Below, piece by piece: positions 43,172 through 51,328 of a stretch of DNA of 61,286 nucleotides. A program made the translations under genes and the position numbers. Position 1 is the first letter of the stretch. Every line of letters starts with the position of its first letter. Source of the DNA: DASRDB01 sp035652815 (GTDB lineage Bacteria; Chloroflexota; Ktedonobacteria; Ktedonobacterales; Ktedonobacteraceae); assembly GCA_035652815.1 (NCBI GenBank), contig DASRDB010000002.1, positions 1-61,286 of the forward strand, given 5' to 3'. The notes below the pieces were generated by a model, which was not told the DNA's origin, did no database searches, and saw nothing but the letters and a program-made list of their open reading frames with translations.

Positions 43172-43176
43172 GCACA

Positions 43177-43218
43177 AGGCACCGGAACGTCTATCTATGA
43201 GTTCCGGTGCCTCTTTTT
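43177..43218 (+). terminator. Terminator of the efflux operon
   Basis: Twelve-bp stem AGGCACCGGAAC/GTTCCGGTGCCT with a 12-base loop, then CTTTTTG. Confidence 0.9.
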
Positions 43219-43234
43219 GTGTTTCTGAATATTC

Positions 43235-44065
43235 TTAGCGTGTATCTACCAATGCCCTGGTCAACGTGATAACCGTCACAAACATCCGGTACATATTCAA
43301 CAGATTGTCATCGCTGATGACAATTGTGCGCGGCCCCACGCGCTCAACACCACGTACCCAGAGCGACCATTCCGCCATATCCGCCACTTGAAATGTCACC
43401 TCTAACCGCACCGGCTGCTCAAATGCTGGCGGAGACATCCTCTCAATATTTCGCACCGCGTCTGCAGCGCCTTTGCGCAACATCTCACAGGCCACCGTCG
43501 GATGCATATGCGACGCGGCGAAGCGCCCCAAAGAATGCTTCACCACCACCTTCTCTGCCTCGGGCGCAATCAGTCGCGCCTCCTGCGCCGTCACTTCATC
43601 CCCACTGACAAAAATGATCGGTACGCCATAATGGGCTGCAACCAGCGCATTGATCCCCGATTCACCCGCAATCTCCCCGTTAAGCCGCACCTCCCAGACA
43701 GCAGCCGGATTGTACGTGTGCGAAAGTACCGCTCGCTCTGCCCCAATAGAGCCATGATAGCTGACAAAACACGCGCCATCAAAACTCTCATCCAACCCCT
43801 CCATCATATAAAGCGGTTTGTGCCTGCCCGTAATCAAAGTCGCCTGCCCAAGCAAATCTTGCGGATGCAGGTTGCGCATAAAATGATGCGCGTCATTCAC
43901 CACAAACTCATTCGCCCCTGCCTCCATCGCCCCGGCAATCACCGCGTTCACCTCGTTCGTCAGCAACCTGCGCCCCTGCTCATACTCCGCACTCCCCTCA
44001 ATGATCTGCTCCCAGGCCACAATCCCGCTCGTTCCCTCGATATCCGTCGAAAGAAATAACTTCAC
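43235..44065 (-). CDS. M55-family D-aminopeptidase (DppA-like)
   Basis: 276 residues, cytoplasmic. It opens VKLFLSTDIEGTSGIV, the metal-binding S-x-D-x-EG start of M55 peptidases. VNDAHHFMRNL, VSYHG and FVSGDEVTAQEA supply further His/Asp/Glu ligands. DppA releases D-amino acids from peptides such as D-Ala-D-Ala for recycling. The GTG at 44065 is taken as start because AAGGAG lies seven bases upstream and the family begins exactly at this Lys-Leu/Ile-Phe strand. The divergent cupin gene begins 73 bases away, with an operator-like palindrome between. Confidence 0.88.
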   Translation of the reverse strand: MKLFLSTDIEGTSGIVAWEQIIEGSAEYEQGRRLLTNEVNAVIAGAMEAGANEFVVNDAHHFMRNLHPQDLLGQATLITGRHKPLYMMEGLDESFDGACFVSYHGSIGAERAVLSHTYNPAAVWEVRLNGEIAGESGINALVAAHYGVPIIFVSGDEVTAQEARLIAPEAEKVVVKHSLGRFAASHMHPTVACEMLRKGAADAVRNIERMSPPAFEQPVRLEVTFQVADMAEWSLWVRGVERVGPRTIVISDDNLLNMYRMFVTVITLTRALVDTR

Positions 44066-44100
44066 GCCTGATCTCCTTTTCTTGAGCAACAACCTTGTAC

Positions 44101-44115
44101 ATGCTAAGATAGCAT
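44101..44115. promoter_or_regulatory. Palindrome in the M55/cupin divergent region
   Basis: ATGCTA-AGA-TAGCAT, a perfect 6-bp inverted repeat just upstream of a possible -10 (TAAAAT). It could be an operator. Confidence 0.3.
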
Positions 44116-44138
44116 AAAATGCTCACTCAGGAGTTGCT

Positions 44139-44495
44139 ATGCCAGCTTTCCATCATCAAAAACTACCGGACTTCTCGACGCTACTATCAGGACACACTCC
44201 CCCTGACAACATTAGCTTTCGATCTGACCTGCTGCAAATCTGGTACAACCACACCGAACATGAACAGGTTGATCCCTCTCCTCATGCACATCTAGAAAGC
44301 GACAAATGTTCCATTGTCCTGCAAGGAAGCCTGCTCGTCGAAGTGGAACACGAACAATTTAGCATTGGCACCCGCGAATCCTGTTGCTTTCCACGTGGCG
44401 TTTTTCACCGCGTCGTGAAAGTCTATCCCCCCCTTGTAAGCCTGATGATTCGCACTCCCTCGGTCAATGATAAAATTGATCGAGAATACTCATAG
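44139..44495 (+). CDS. Cupin-domain protein
   Basis: 118 residues forming a single small beta-barrel. Motif 1 is reduced (DPSPHAHLESDKCSIVLQGS, with H-x-H and downstream Glu/Asp) and motif 2 is SCCFPRGVFHRVV. Potential metal ligands His, His and His are in place. The function is unassigned; such short cupins may bind sugars or small metabolites. Its stop is eight bases from that of the convergent galK, and the junction (about 44473-44512) forms an imperfect hairpin that may end both transcripts. Confidence 0.7.
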   Translation: MPAFHHQKLPDFSTLLSGHTPPDNISFRSDLLQIWYNHTEHEQVDPSPHAHLESDKCSIVLQGSLLVEVEHEQFSIGTRESCCFPRGVFHRVVKVYPPLVSLMIRTPSVNDKIDREYS

Positions 44496-44502
44496 TATCC
44501 GA

Positions 44503-45780
44503 TCAATGCATCCAGCTACTTCCCGGCCCACCAGCAGCGCGGCACACATCAATGCTCGCCTGCAACCCTGTCCGCGCCGGATATTGCTCATTGACCACCG
44601 CTTTCAACTTCTCTATCGCTTCATTGCGCACCAGGTTAATCGTGCAGCCGCCAAAGCCGCCGCCCAGCATGCGCGCACCCAATACGCCTGGAACCTGCCT
44701 CGCGATCTCCACCAGCGTATCCAGTTCCTTGCAACTCACTTCGTACTCGTCGCGCAATCCAACATGCGACTGCCAGAGTAGCGGCCCTACCTGCTCAAGC
44801 TTCCCCTGCTCCAACAAAGAGGCGGCCTCCAGAACCCGCACATTTTCGGCAATCACATACCCTGCCCGTTTGCGCAACACCTCTGGCAGTTCGTTTTCAT
44901 AGCGCGCAAACTCCTCCTGGCTGATATCACGTAGCGAGCGAATCTCCTTTGCACCAGGGTTTTCCGGTTCATGTTGAACAATCAGGTCACGCAAAAGTAA
45001 GGTCGCTTCCTCGCACTGCCGTCGCCGCTCATTGTAGGCTGAACCCGCCAGTTCGCGGCGCACGCTGGTATCGATCACCACCAGCGACACATTCGGGTCA
45101 TCGAACGGATAGTAGCGATATTCCAGCGAACGGCAATCGAGCAGCACCGCTTTTCCCGGCCTGCCAAGCAACGAAGCAGCCTGGTCAAGAATGCCAGATC
45201 GCACTCCTGAAGCAATATGCTCCGCCTGCTGGCATAGCTTCGCAACCTCTATCGGCTGTATAGTCGCATCCTGGTTCCCGATAGTAAACTTTCCACGCGA
45301 GAACAGCATACAGGCTTGCGCCGTGCCTACTTCAATAGCAGCCGACGAAGACATTCCCCCGCCTACCGGCACATCGCCATGCACCACCGCGTCAAAACCT
45401 GCAAGCTCCACTCCCGCCCTGCGCAACTCTGTCACCACACCCAGCACATAACGCGCCCAGCCCGGCAGCTTATCGCGTTGTTGCTCAAATGTTTCTGGCA
45501 ATCCTTTAAGAGAGAACTGCGCGTATTCTTCAAAATGCTTCGACCACAAGCGCACCACTCCATCATTCCGACTACGCCCGGCAAATGCTACCACACGGTC
45601 TATCGCGATAGGCAGCACAAAGCCATCATTATAATCGGTATGCTCTCCAATCAGATTGACACGCCCTGGAGCATACGCTACTCCCATTGTGCTGTCATAT
45701 GCCACATTATCAGTAAAGACTATAGGAAATTGCTCAAGCGCATCTCTGCCCGGCGATGGTAGAGAAATGGCTTCACTCAT
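44503..45780 (-). CDS. galK: Galactokinase
   Basis: 425 residues of the GHMP kinase superfamily. The galactokinase signature GRVNLIGEHTDYNDGFVLPI is near the N-terminus. The ATP-binding motif is VGGGMSSSAAIEVG. The third GHMP motif is GARMLGGGFGGCTI. It phosphorylates galactose at C1 (Leloir pathway). No galT or galE lies nearby, but a GH42 beta-galactosidase is in the window. Its start overlaps the end of the upstream gene by eight bases, so the two are translationally coupled. Confidence 0.93.
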   Translation of the reverse strand: MSEAISLPSPGRDALEQFPIVFTDNVAYDSTMGVAYAPGRVNLIGEHTDYNDGFVLPIAIDRVVAFAGRSRNDGVVRLWSKHFEEYAQFSLKGLPETFEQQRDKLPGWARYVLGVVTELRRAGVELAGFDAVVHGDVPVGGGMSSSAAIEVGTAQACMLFSRGKFTIGNQDATIQPIEVAKLCQQAEHIASGVRSGILDQAASLLGRPGKAVLLDCRSLEYRYYPFDDPNVSLVVIDTSVRRELAGSAYNERRRQCEEATLLLRDLIVQHEPENPGAKEIRSLRDISQEEFARYENELPEVLRKRAGYVIAENVRVLEAASLLEQGKLEQVGPLLWQSHVGLRDEYEVSCKELDTLVEIARQVPGVLGARMLGGGFGGCTINLVRNEAIEKLKAVVNEQYPARTGLQASIDVCRAAGGPGSSWMH

Positions 45781-46342
45781 CTCTCACCTGGCTTCCCAAT
45801 AGCACACAACGCCCTTTCCGGGCAAATTGAGCCAGTAGTTCGCCCTTGTCAACCACGCTTCCTTCCTCGCTGCTTGCAAACAGCCATTCATCCCAGGCGG
45901 GCTTGTCGATAAATAAAGCCCATGCTACCGGCGCAACCTCTTTGCGCGCGATACGCAGCACCTCCAACGCATCTTCGTAGCCGGGTTCAAGCTGCTCCAC
46001 AGGCTTCAATCCAGCATCTTCCAACGCCTCAAAGGTGCGAATCGTGCGCACTTCGCCCTCGACCACCTCACATACCATCCCCAATATCAGCATTTCGCGC
46101 TCCGGTGACTGTTCCTCTTCATCAGCCGGAATCGTTTCCCATACGCCTACTACTATGCTGCTTGGAGATGGTAATTGCGCCAGAAAACGCTCTATTTGCT
46201 GCCGATTCCAACCATGCCACACGAACGATTCATCGCCCTGTTCCATGCGCAGCGCGACATCCAGAAGCGGGCGGGCCGCCTGCCACAGCCGCGCATCGCC
46301 ATCAACAATCAATAATTCCTCTGCTAACACTTCGTTCTCCAT
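45773..46342 (-). CDS. Unrecognised acidic protein coupled to galK
   Basis: 189 residues rich in Glu and Asp, with no TM segment or signal. Strands alternate with helices (SSIVVGVWETIP, LILGMVCEVVEGEVRTIRTF), which suggests a small alpha/beta domain. The last part is WLFASSEEGSVVDKGELLAQ. I do not recognise a family. Because its stop overlaps the galK start by eight bases, it is in the same operon and could act in galactose handling or simply ride along. The start ATG is at 46340-46342. Confidence 0.55.
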   Translation of the reverse strand: MENEVLAEELLIVDGDARLWQAARPLLDVALRMEQGDESFVWHGWNRQQIERFLAQLPSPSSIVVGVWETIPADEEEQSPEREMLILGMVCEVVEGEVRTIRTFEALEDAGLKPVEQLEPGYEDALEVLRIARKEVAPVAWALFIDKPAWDEWLFASSEEGSVVDKGELLAQFARKGRCVLLGSQVRDE

Positions 46343-46390
46343 ACGAACAGAATAGTCCTTGCATAACTATACACGAATCCGCTCATAAAA

Positions 46391-46399
46391 TGCTATAAT
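46391..46399 (+). promoter_or_regulatory. Extended -10 promoter element
   Basis: TGCTATAAT about 60 bases before the small membrane protein gene at 46457. Confidence 0.45.
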
Positions 46400-46456
46400 A
46401 CTAGAAGCTAAACAGGACTTGTAGAACTCACTCGTGATTTCGCAGGGCTTTCCATC

Positions 46457-46762
46457 ATGGACATCTCCAATCCTCATATCTTTTCACCATATCTCGCGGG
46501 TCTCGGCGTACTTGGCACGATTACGCTACTGGTCATGACAGGCATTGTCCATTGGCAATACCGTGAATGCCACATGCATAGCTTTCGCTGGTCGCTTCGC
46601 AACTGGCGCATCAAGCAACTCTCGGCAGTAAGCTGCCTCTTTTTCCTGGCAATGGCCGCCAGCTACTGGGTCATTCAAGAACCCTGGGGCTGGCTCTACC
46701 TGTTGATCGGCTTGAAATGCGGCACATGGTGGATTCGCCGCGCTGTCACACGAGCGTATTGA
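46457..46762 (+). CDS. Small membrane protein of unknown function
   Basis: 101 residues with three hydrophobic stretches (YLAGLGVLGTITLLVMTGIV, LSAVSCLFFLAMAASYWVI, WGWLYLLIGLKCGTWW). A basic polar loop between the first two (HWQYRECHMHSF...RNWRIK) should lie in the cytoplasm. I recognise no family. It has its own promoter and a clear terminator, so it is expressed as a single gene. No strong Shine-Dalgarno sequence is seen (GCAGGGC). Confidence 0.55.
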   Translation: MDISNPHIFSPYLAGLGVLGTITLLVMTGIVHWQYRECHMHSFRWSLRNWRIKQLSAVSCLFFLAMAASYWVIQEPWGWLYLLIGLKCGTWWIRRAVTRAY

Positions 46763-46782
46763 GAAGATTGCCTACAAAAATG

Positions 46783-46821
46783 GCCCCTGCCGGGTCTCCC
46801 TGGCAGGGGCTTTACCTTTTT
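46783..46821 (+). terminator. Terminator after the small membrane protein gene
   Basis: Nine-bp stem GCCCCTGCC/GGCAGGGGC, 10-base loop, then TTTACCTTTTT. Confidence 0.88.
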
Positions 46822-46899
46822 AACCCATCTATAAAAAATGCAAGCAAGCGCATATTACTACGCAACAGACCGCTACTAGTGAAAAGCGGCGGAATGAGT

Positions 46900-46945
46900 T
46901 ATAATACAAGCAAATGTCAGGTGTCGCCTTGTGCCTGCCTGACAT
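46900..46945 (+). promoter_or_regulatory. Promoter -10 and 5'-terminal hairpin ahead of the 94-residue ORF and mutY
   Basis: TATAAT at 46900-46905. The start point would fall near 46912. An 8-bp hairpin ATGTCAGG/CCTGACAT (46914-46921, 46938-46945) begins right there, so the mRNA would carry a hairpin at its 5' end. The -35 is weak. Confidence 0.4.
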
Positions 46946-46978
46946 CCAGAAATTATTGTTCAAGGAAGGTACATTACC

Positions 46979-47263
46979 GTGCCGTGGTGTAGATTTTTTG
47001 TTCCGAAGATAGCTACTCCGGGCATTTCCCCGGATGATCCCGAACTCAATTCACACATCATGTACGCCAAGTGCATCAAAGGACACGTGCTGAAGGACGC
47101 GGACGATTGGGTGTTGTGCGAAAACCTCCCCGCGCCAGACGCGAAGTGCTGGCAGGAAGGTGGAGATACCATCTTCTCCTTAATGTATCGCAAACGCCAG
47201 TCGGCTCCCGCCGATTCCAACGGTCGGCAGGAAAATGCAGCCGCTCAAAGCGCGTCCTCCTGA
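46979..47263 (+). CDS. 94-residue protein of unknown function upstream of mutY
   Basis: It starts at GTG with AAGGAAGG ten bases upstream. The product has four Cys (PWCRFF, AKCIKGH, VLCENL, AKCWQ) and a compact acidic middle, and ends in a disordered Ser/Ala/Gln-rich tail. The pattern could be a small metal-binding or beta domain, but no family is recognised. Its TGA is five bases before the mutY ATG, and mutY has no other clear ribosome binding site, so mutY is probably translated by coupling to it. Confidence 0.6.
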   Translation: MPWCRFFVPKIATPGISPDDPELNSHIMYAKCIKGHVLKDADDWVLCENLPAPDAKCWQEGGDTIFSLMYRKRQSAPADSNGRQENAAAQSASS

Positions 47264-47268
47264 GATTT

Positions 47269-48252
47269 ATGGCGAAGCAATCTTCTTCTACCTATGTATT
47301 TGCGCTGCCCGCGCCCGATCTCGTTGCGCGGGTTCACCTTCATTTACTGGCATGGTACGCAGCCCAGCAACGCGATCTGCCCTGGCGCAAAACGTCTGAC
47401 CCCTACGCCATCCTCGTCTCCGAAATGATGCTCCAGCAGACGCAGGTTGAGCGCGTGCTGCCTAAATATTTCCAGTTCCTGCAAGCCTTTCCCACTCTGG
47501 CCGACCTGGCGAATGCCCCGACTGCCGATGTTATTTCCGTCTGGGTGCCGCTCGGCTACAATATGCGGGCGGTGCGCCTGCAATCCATCGCCCGGCAGAT
47601 TATGGCTGAATATAACGGGAGCATTCCCGACACCATCGATGAACTGCTCAAGCTCAAAGGCGTTGGACGCTACACGGCTGGCGCGCTTGCCTGTTTCGCT
47701 TACCACAAACAGGTTGCCACCGTCGATACCAATATTTTTCGCGTCCTGCACCGCCTCTTCCTCGGCCTCGAACATCCCGAGCCACGTATGACCACGGATC
47801 AGGCTTTTATATTGGCTGAACAGGTCTTGCCCGAAGGAGAAGCCTACAACTGGAATCAGGCCTTGATGGATCTCGGCGCAACTATCTGCACCAGCGCCAA
47901 TCCCCGTTGTAACTCCTGCCCGCTCCAGGAAGATTGCGCCGCCTATGCCGAGATGCGCCAGCACAGCCTCTTCCCGGACGGAACAGTGCTGCGACAGCTA
48001 CGCAAAGTAGCGGAAAAGAAAGCTTCTTACACCACACAGCCCTTTACCAGCACCAACCGTTATTTTCGTGGCCGCATCGTCGATTCGCTGCGCTCCCTTG
48101 CTCCTGAACAACGCCTGCCTCTCAGCGAGTTGGGGACAATCATCAAACCTGATTATAGCGAACGCGACCTTCCCTGGCTGCAAAAACTGGTGGCAGGTCT
48201 GGTACGCGATGGCCTTGCTGATTGTAATGAAGCGGGCATCAAGCTTCCTTAG
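47269..48252 (+). CDS. mutY: A/G-specific adenine glycosylase (short, Nudix-less form)
   Basis: 327 residues. It removes adenine mispaired with 8-oxoguanine. The HhH-GPD core is complete: catalytic Glu52 in SEMMLQQTQV, the helix-hairpin-helix LKGVGRYTAGAL, and the catalytic Asp in VATVDTNIFR. The iron-sulfur loop is CTSANPRCNSCPLQEDC (C-x6-C-x2-C-x5-C). The usual Nudix-like C-terminal 8-oxoG recognition domain is missing; a shorter winged-helix-like tail ends the protein (YFRGRIVDSLRSL ... LVAGLVRDGLADC), as in actinobacterial MutY. The ATG at 47269 is chosen; extending upstream would overlap the 94-residue gene and shows no family similarity. Confidence 0.9.
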   Translation: MAKQSSSTYVFALPAPDLVARVHLHLLAWYAAQQRDLPWRKTSDPYAILVSEMMLQQTQVERVLPKYFQFLQAFPTLADLANAPTADVISVWVPLGYNMRAVRLQSIARQIMAEYNGSIPDTIDELLKLKGVGRYTAGALACFAYHKQVATVDTNIFRVLHRLFLGLEHPEPRMTTDQAFILAEQVLPEGEAYNWNQALMDLGATICTSANPRCNSCPLQEDCAAYAEMRQHSLFPDGTVLRQLRKVAEKKASYTTQPFTSTNRYFRGRIVDSLRSLAPEQRLPLSELGTIIKPDYSERDLPWLQKLVAGLVRDGLADCNEAGIKLP

Positions 48253-48410
48253 TACTGATAGTTTGTCAACTTTCCTCCGACGTGCTACAGTATCCATAGC
48301 GACTTGCTTCTGCTGAATTCGCGCATCACGTCTCTTGACGCAATCCTGTATACTAACGCTGTATTTATGCGCGAAACGCTCGGTATTTTTTCTCTATGGA
48401 GGACGTAGCG

Positions 48411-49232
48411 TTGCAAATCACAAGTGTGAATGATATTCAAAAAAGGCACCGGCATATATTTCTTTCACCGCATTTCGACGACGTTGTCTACTCCTGCGGC
48501 GGCACGCTCGGAGTACAGGTTTATGCTGGTCTGCATCCTCTCGTCATTACTGTTTTTGGCGGAGTACCCGAAGCAACCCTGACCTTAAGTCCCTTTGCCC
48601 AGAATGTTCATCGAGAAATGGGCCTGCGCTCCGACCCGGCGCAGGCAGTGAATACACGCCGCCGGGAAGACGCGATGGCGCTGGATCACCTCGGCGTTGA
48701 TTACCTCTGGCTCGACTATCCTGATGCCATCTATCGCGGCAACCCACCCTACTATAATAGTAGAGAGGCGCTGATCGGCGGCGAGGTTCACCCTGCCGAT
48801 GTCTGGATTATTCGCGAACTCTCACAAATGTTGTACTCCTTGCATGAGCGCCTGCCTGATACAGTCTGGTACGCGCCCCTGGGTGTTGGTCGGCATGTCG
48901 ATCACCAGATCGTCAGTTCAGCAATGGACCGCCTGATACAAAGTGGTGCCAGAGTCAACTTCTACGAGGATTTCCCCTATGTCCTGCAGCAGGGAGCGCT
49001 CGAAGCTCGCCTGAATGATATAGGCGGTGGTCTGGAGCCAGCGCTGGTCGAAATGTCTGAGATGCTGCCCCAACGTATTGAAGCCGCGAGCATGTACACC
49101 TCGCAGCTTGAAGTAAACTTCGGCGACCAGGCCTCTCTTGCGCGCTCGATGGAGTCTTACACGCATAGTATTCGTCCGGTGCATACTGTCCATCTCGAGC
49201 GTTATTGGACACCCGATAACCTGCAAGAATAG
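48411..49232 (+). CDS. PIG-L-family deacetylase
   Basis: 273 residues. The metal site is SPHFDDVVYSCGG, a variant of the P/A-H-P-D-D motif with Phe in place of Pro; the other ligand is in GVGRHVDHQIV. Family members remove acetyl groups from N-acetylglucosaminyl lipids, mycothiol precursors, bacillithiol precursors or antibiotics. The start is taken as TTG at 48411, seven bases after GGAGGA. An ATG at 48396 would contain that site. A 140-bp gap after mutY suggests separate transcription. A member making a low-molecular-weight thiol is one possibility (inference). Confidence 0.78.
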   Translation: MQITSVNDIQKRHRHIFLSPHFDDVVYSCGGTLGVQVYAGLHPLVITVFGGVPEATLTLSPFAQNVHREMGLRSDPAQAVNTRRREDAMALDHLGVDYLWLDYPDAIYRGNPPYYNSREALIGGEVHPADVWIIRELSQMLYSLHERLPDTVWYAPLGVGRHVDHQIVSSAMDRLIQSGARVNFYEDFPYVLQQGALEARLNDIGGGLEPALVEMSEMLPQRIEAASMYTSQLEVNFGDQASLARSMESYTHSIRPVHTVHLERYWTPDNLQE

Positions 49233-49286
49233 CCTGGTTCAACCGGGCTTCTGTACTACAAACAATTTTTCTGCGCTATAGTACCT

Positions 49287-49319
49287 GTTGTAGATCGGCT
49301 CCCCAGGCCGATCTACAAC
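49287..49319. repeat. 13-bp inverted repeat after the PIG-L gene
   Basis: GTTGTAGATCGGC at 49287-49299 and GCCGATCTACAAC at 49307-49319 around loop TCCCCAG. No T-tract follows on the plus strand, so this is either a weak terminator or another member of the interspersed hairpins. Confidence 0.7.
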
Positions 49320-49341
49320 GAATACCTCCTTCTGACTTCTT

Positions 49342-49353
49342 ATAACATGTTAT
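49342..49353. promoter_or_regulatory. AT-rich palindrome upstream of the receptor kinase
   Basis: Perfect palindrome ATAACATGTTAT followed by TATAAA, about 40 bases before the start codon. It may be an operator or part of the promoter. Confidence 0.3.
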
Positions 49354-49391
49354 TATAAAAAGAGAACAATAGACGAGGAGCATGTTGGTTG

Positions 49392-51212
49392 ATGAAGGGC
49401 ATAGAAGGTCTGACGCTGGGCCGTTATGAATTGCGCCGCCGGATAGCCCAGGGGGGGATGGCAGAAGTATATCTAGCCTATGATCGCCGTGTTCGCCGCC
49501 AGGTTGCCATCAAAGTACTCTACGGACGAGATGAAGCTTTCGTGCGTCGCTTCGAGCGTGAAGCGTTGGCCGTTGGTACTCTTTCGCATAATCACATTCT
49601 TGCACTTTACGATTTCGGCGAGCAAAGCCCCTGGTACTACCTGGTCATGCCTTATGTCGATGGTGGCACCCTGCGCGACTACCTGCTCAAACGCGGACGC
49701 CTTACGCTCGAAGAGGCCGCCAGTTTCATCGATCAGATTGCCTCTGCCCTCCAGTATGCGCACGAGCACGGCATGCTGCATCGCGATGTCAAACCCTCCA
49801 ACATCCTGCTGCGCCGTGACGGCTATGCGTATCTGGTGGACTTTGGGCTGGCAAAAGCCATCATGGGAGCGGAGTCCCTTACCAGTTCGGGCGCGATGGT
49901 TGGTACGCCTGAATACATGGCCCCCGAGCAATCAAACGGACAGAGCGATTATCGCAGCGATATCTACTCGCTCGGTGTCATTCTGTATCAAATGCTCACC
50001 GGGCGTGTTCCTTTCACTGCCGAGTCACCTGTCGCCATCTCGCTGAAACACATTCAAGCAACACCTACACCGCCAGGTGAGCTGAACAAGGACATTCCCC
50101 CTGCCGTCGAGGAAGTCATTCTCAAGGCAATGGCAAAAGACCCCAATGATCGCTACCAGCACGCTCAGGACCTTGCCAACGCCTTCTGGAAAGCTTTGCA
50201 GCAGGAACGCACACATGCCCAGGTGGAAGCCTTTCCCAGTTCCCCGTCGGAAGGTACACAGAAGGCCGAGGAAGAACATGCTCCAGCGGTAAAAACTTGC
50301 GTCCAGGAAGCAACCCATGTAGGACTTCTGGATAAGCCTCGGCTTATTCCGCTACAAACATCGTCCGACCCCAAAGAGCCTTCAAAGCCTTCCTTCTATC
50401 CGGCGGCTCGCATTCGGCGCAAGAAAATCATTTCGGCGGCAATTGCACTGGCCTTGCTCATCCCTTTGATTCTAGCCATCCCTCTCGGCTTATTTGCATG
50501 GCAGAATTCGCATACGCACAATAACCGGATTATTCTGGATAGTCAGACAGCCAGCGCGCAACAATCCTGGCAGACAGCCACAGCTCAGGCAGGTGTTCAG
50601 GCCACGCTCGCCGCTCAATCACGAGTTCAGGCAACGGCTGGTATCACCAACTCACTTGGCGCGGGCCAGGTACTCTATGCCGATGCCCTCACCACTCCCG
50701 GTGGGGGCTGGATCGACGATGGCTCCCAATGTTACTTCACCCCTCAGGGCTATCATGTACGTACCTATCAATCCCGAGAGGTGGCCTGGTGCTATTCCAG
50801 CCAGCAGCAATTTACCAATACGGTCATTACGGCGCAGGCCCAACTGCTCACCGGCGATATTTATGGGCTGGTCTTCCGCCTCAATCCTACCAGCCACACC
50901 TTTTATGTCCTCGAACTCAACAGCCTGGGCGAATTTCGTTTTGTCCGCGCCACCGGCTATAACCCCCTCAACTGGCTCACCCTCATCGACTGGACTCGTT
51001 CCAGTGCAATTCAAAGCGGCTACGGCAATCTTAATACCTTCCTCGTCATCGCCAGCGACTCGCAATTCCGCTTCTATATCAACAAGCAGCTCATCGTCAC
51101 CAGCTATACAGATACGGCTTTTAGCTCTGGCATGATTGGCTTCCTCGTTGGCGGCGATAGTGCCGGGGGCACTGATGCCGTCTTCAGCAACATCTGGGTT
51201 TTCCAGAGGTGA
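49392..51212 (+). CDS. Transmembrane Ser/Thr protein kinase with extracellular sensor domain
   Basis: 606 residues. The cytoplasmic kinase (about 9-275) has all key motifs: GQ/GGMAEVYLAYD glycine loop, VAIKVL, HRDVKPSNILL, DFGLAKA and GTPEYMAPEQ. A juxtamembrane stretch (275-340) and one TM helix (ISAAIALALLIPLILAIPLG) follow. The outside part has a helical Gln/Ala/Thr linker and a concanavalin/3-keto-disaccharide-hydrolase-like beta sandwich (about 430-606: IYGLVFRLNPTSHTFYVLEL, FRFYINKQLIV). It thus looks like a PknB-type receptor sensing a surface ligand, possibly a sugar. The ATG at 49392 follows GAGGAG by ten bases. No PASTA repeats are present. Confidence 0.9.
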   Translation: MKGIEGLTLGRYELRRRIAQGGMAEVYLAYDRRVRRQVAIKVLYGRDEAFVRRFEREALAVGTLSHNHILALYDFGEQSPWYYLVMPYVDGGTLRDYLLKRGRLTLEEAASFIDQIASALQYAHEHGMLHRDVKPSNILLRRDGYAYLVDFGLAKAIMGAESLTSSGAMVGTPEYMAPEQSNGQSDYRSDIYSLGVILYQMLTGRVPFTAESPVAISLKHIQATPTPPGELNKDIPPAVEEVILKAMAKDPNDRYQHAQDLANAFWKALQQERTHAQVEAFPSSPSEGTQKAEEEHAPAVKTCVQEATHVGLLDKPRLIPLQTSSDPKEPSKPSFYPAARIRRKKIISAAIALALLIPLILAIPLGLFAWQNSHTHNNRIILDSQTASAQQSWQTATAQAGVQATLAAQSRVQATAGITNSLGAGQVLYADALTTPGGGWIDDGSQCYFTPQGYHVRTYQSREVAWCYSSQQQFTNTVITAQAQLLTGDIYGLVFRLNPTSHTFYVLELNSLGEFRFVRATGYNPLNWLTLIDWTRSSAIQSGYGNLNTFLVIASDSQFRFYINKQLIVTSYTDTAFSSGMIGFLVGGDSAGGTDAVFSNIWVFQR

Positions 51213-51328
51213 TCCCTCTCCATTACCAGCAAGCGTGCCGCTTCATTCCAGATGGGAAGAAAAAAGCCTCGCCTCATGTTCTCACATATAGGGATTATCA
51301 CAGGTTTAGAGAGGACATACAACTGCCT

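Noticed and set aside
44473..44512. Bidirectional terminator between the cupin gene and galK
   Set aside because: ATTGATC/GATCAAT and ATACT/AGTAT pair only with bulges and there is no T-tract on either strand; noted with the cupin gene but not listed as a terminator.
47071..47268. 66-codon N-terminal extension of MutY
   Set aside because: It overlaps the 94-residue gene in another frame, is Arg-rich shadow sequence and lacks similarity; the ATG at 47269 fits the family.
51209..51328. N-terminal extension of the FolK-FolE2 protein
   Set aside because: It overlaps the stop of the kinase gene and has no HPPK similarity; the ATG at 51329 is better.
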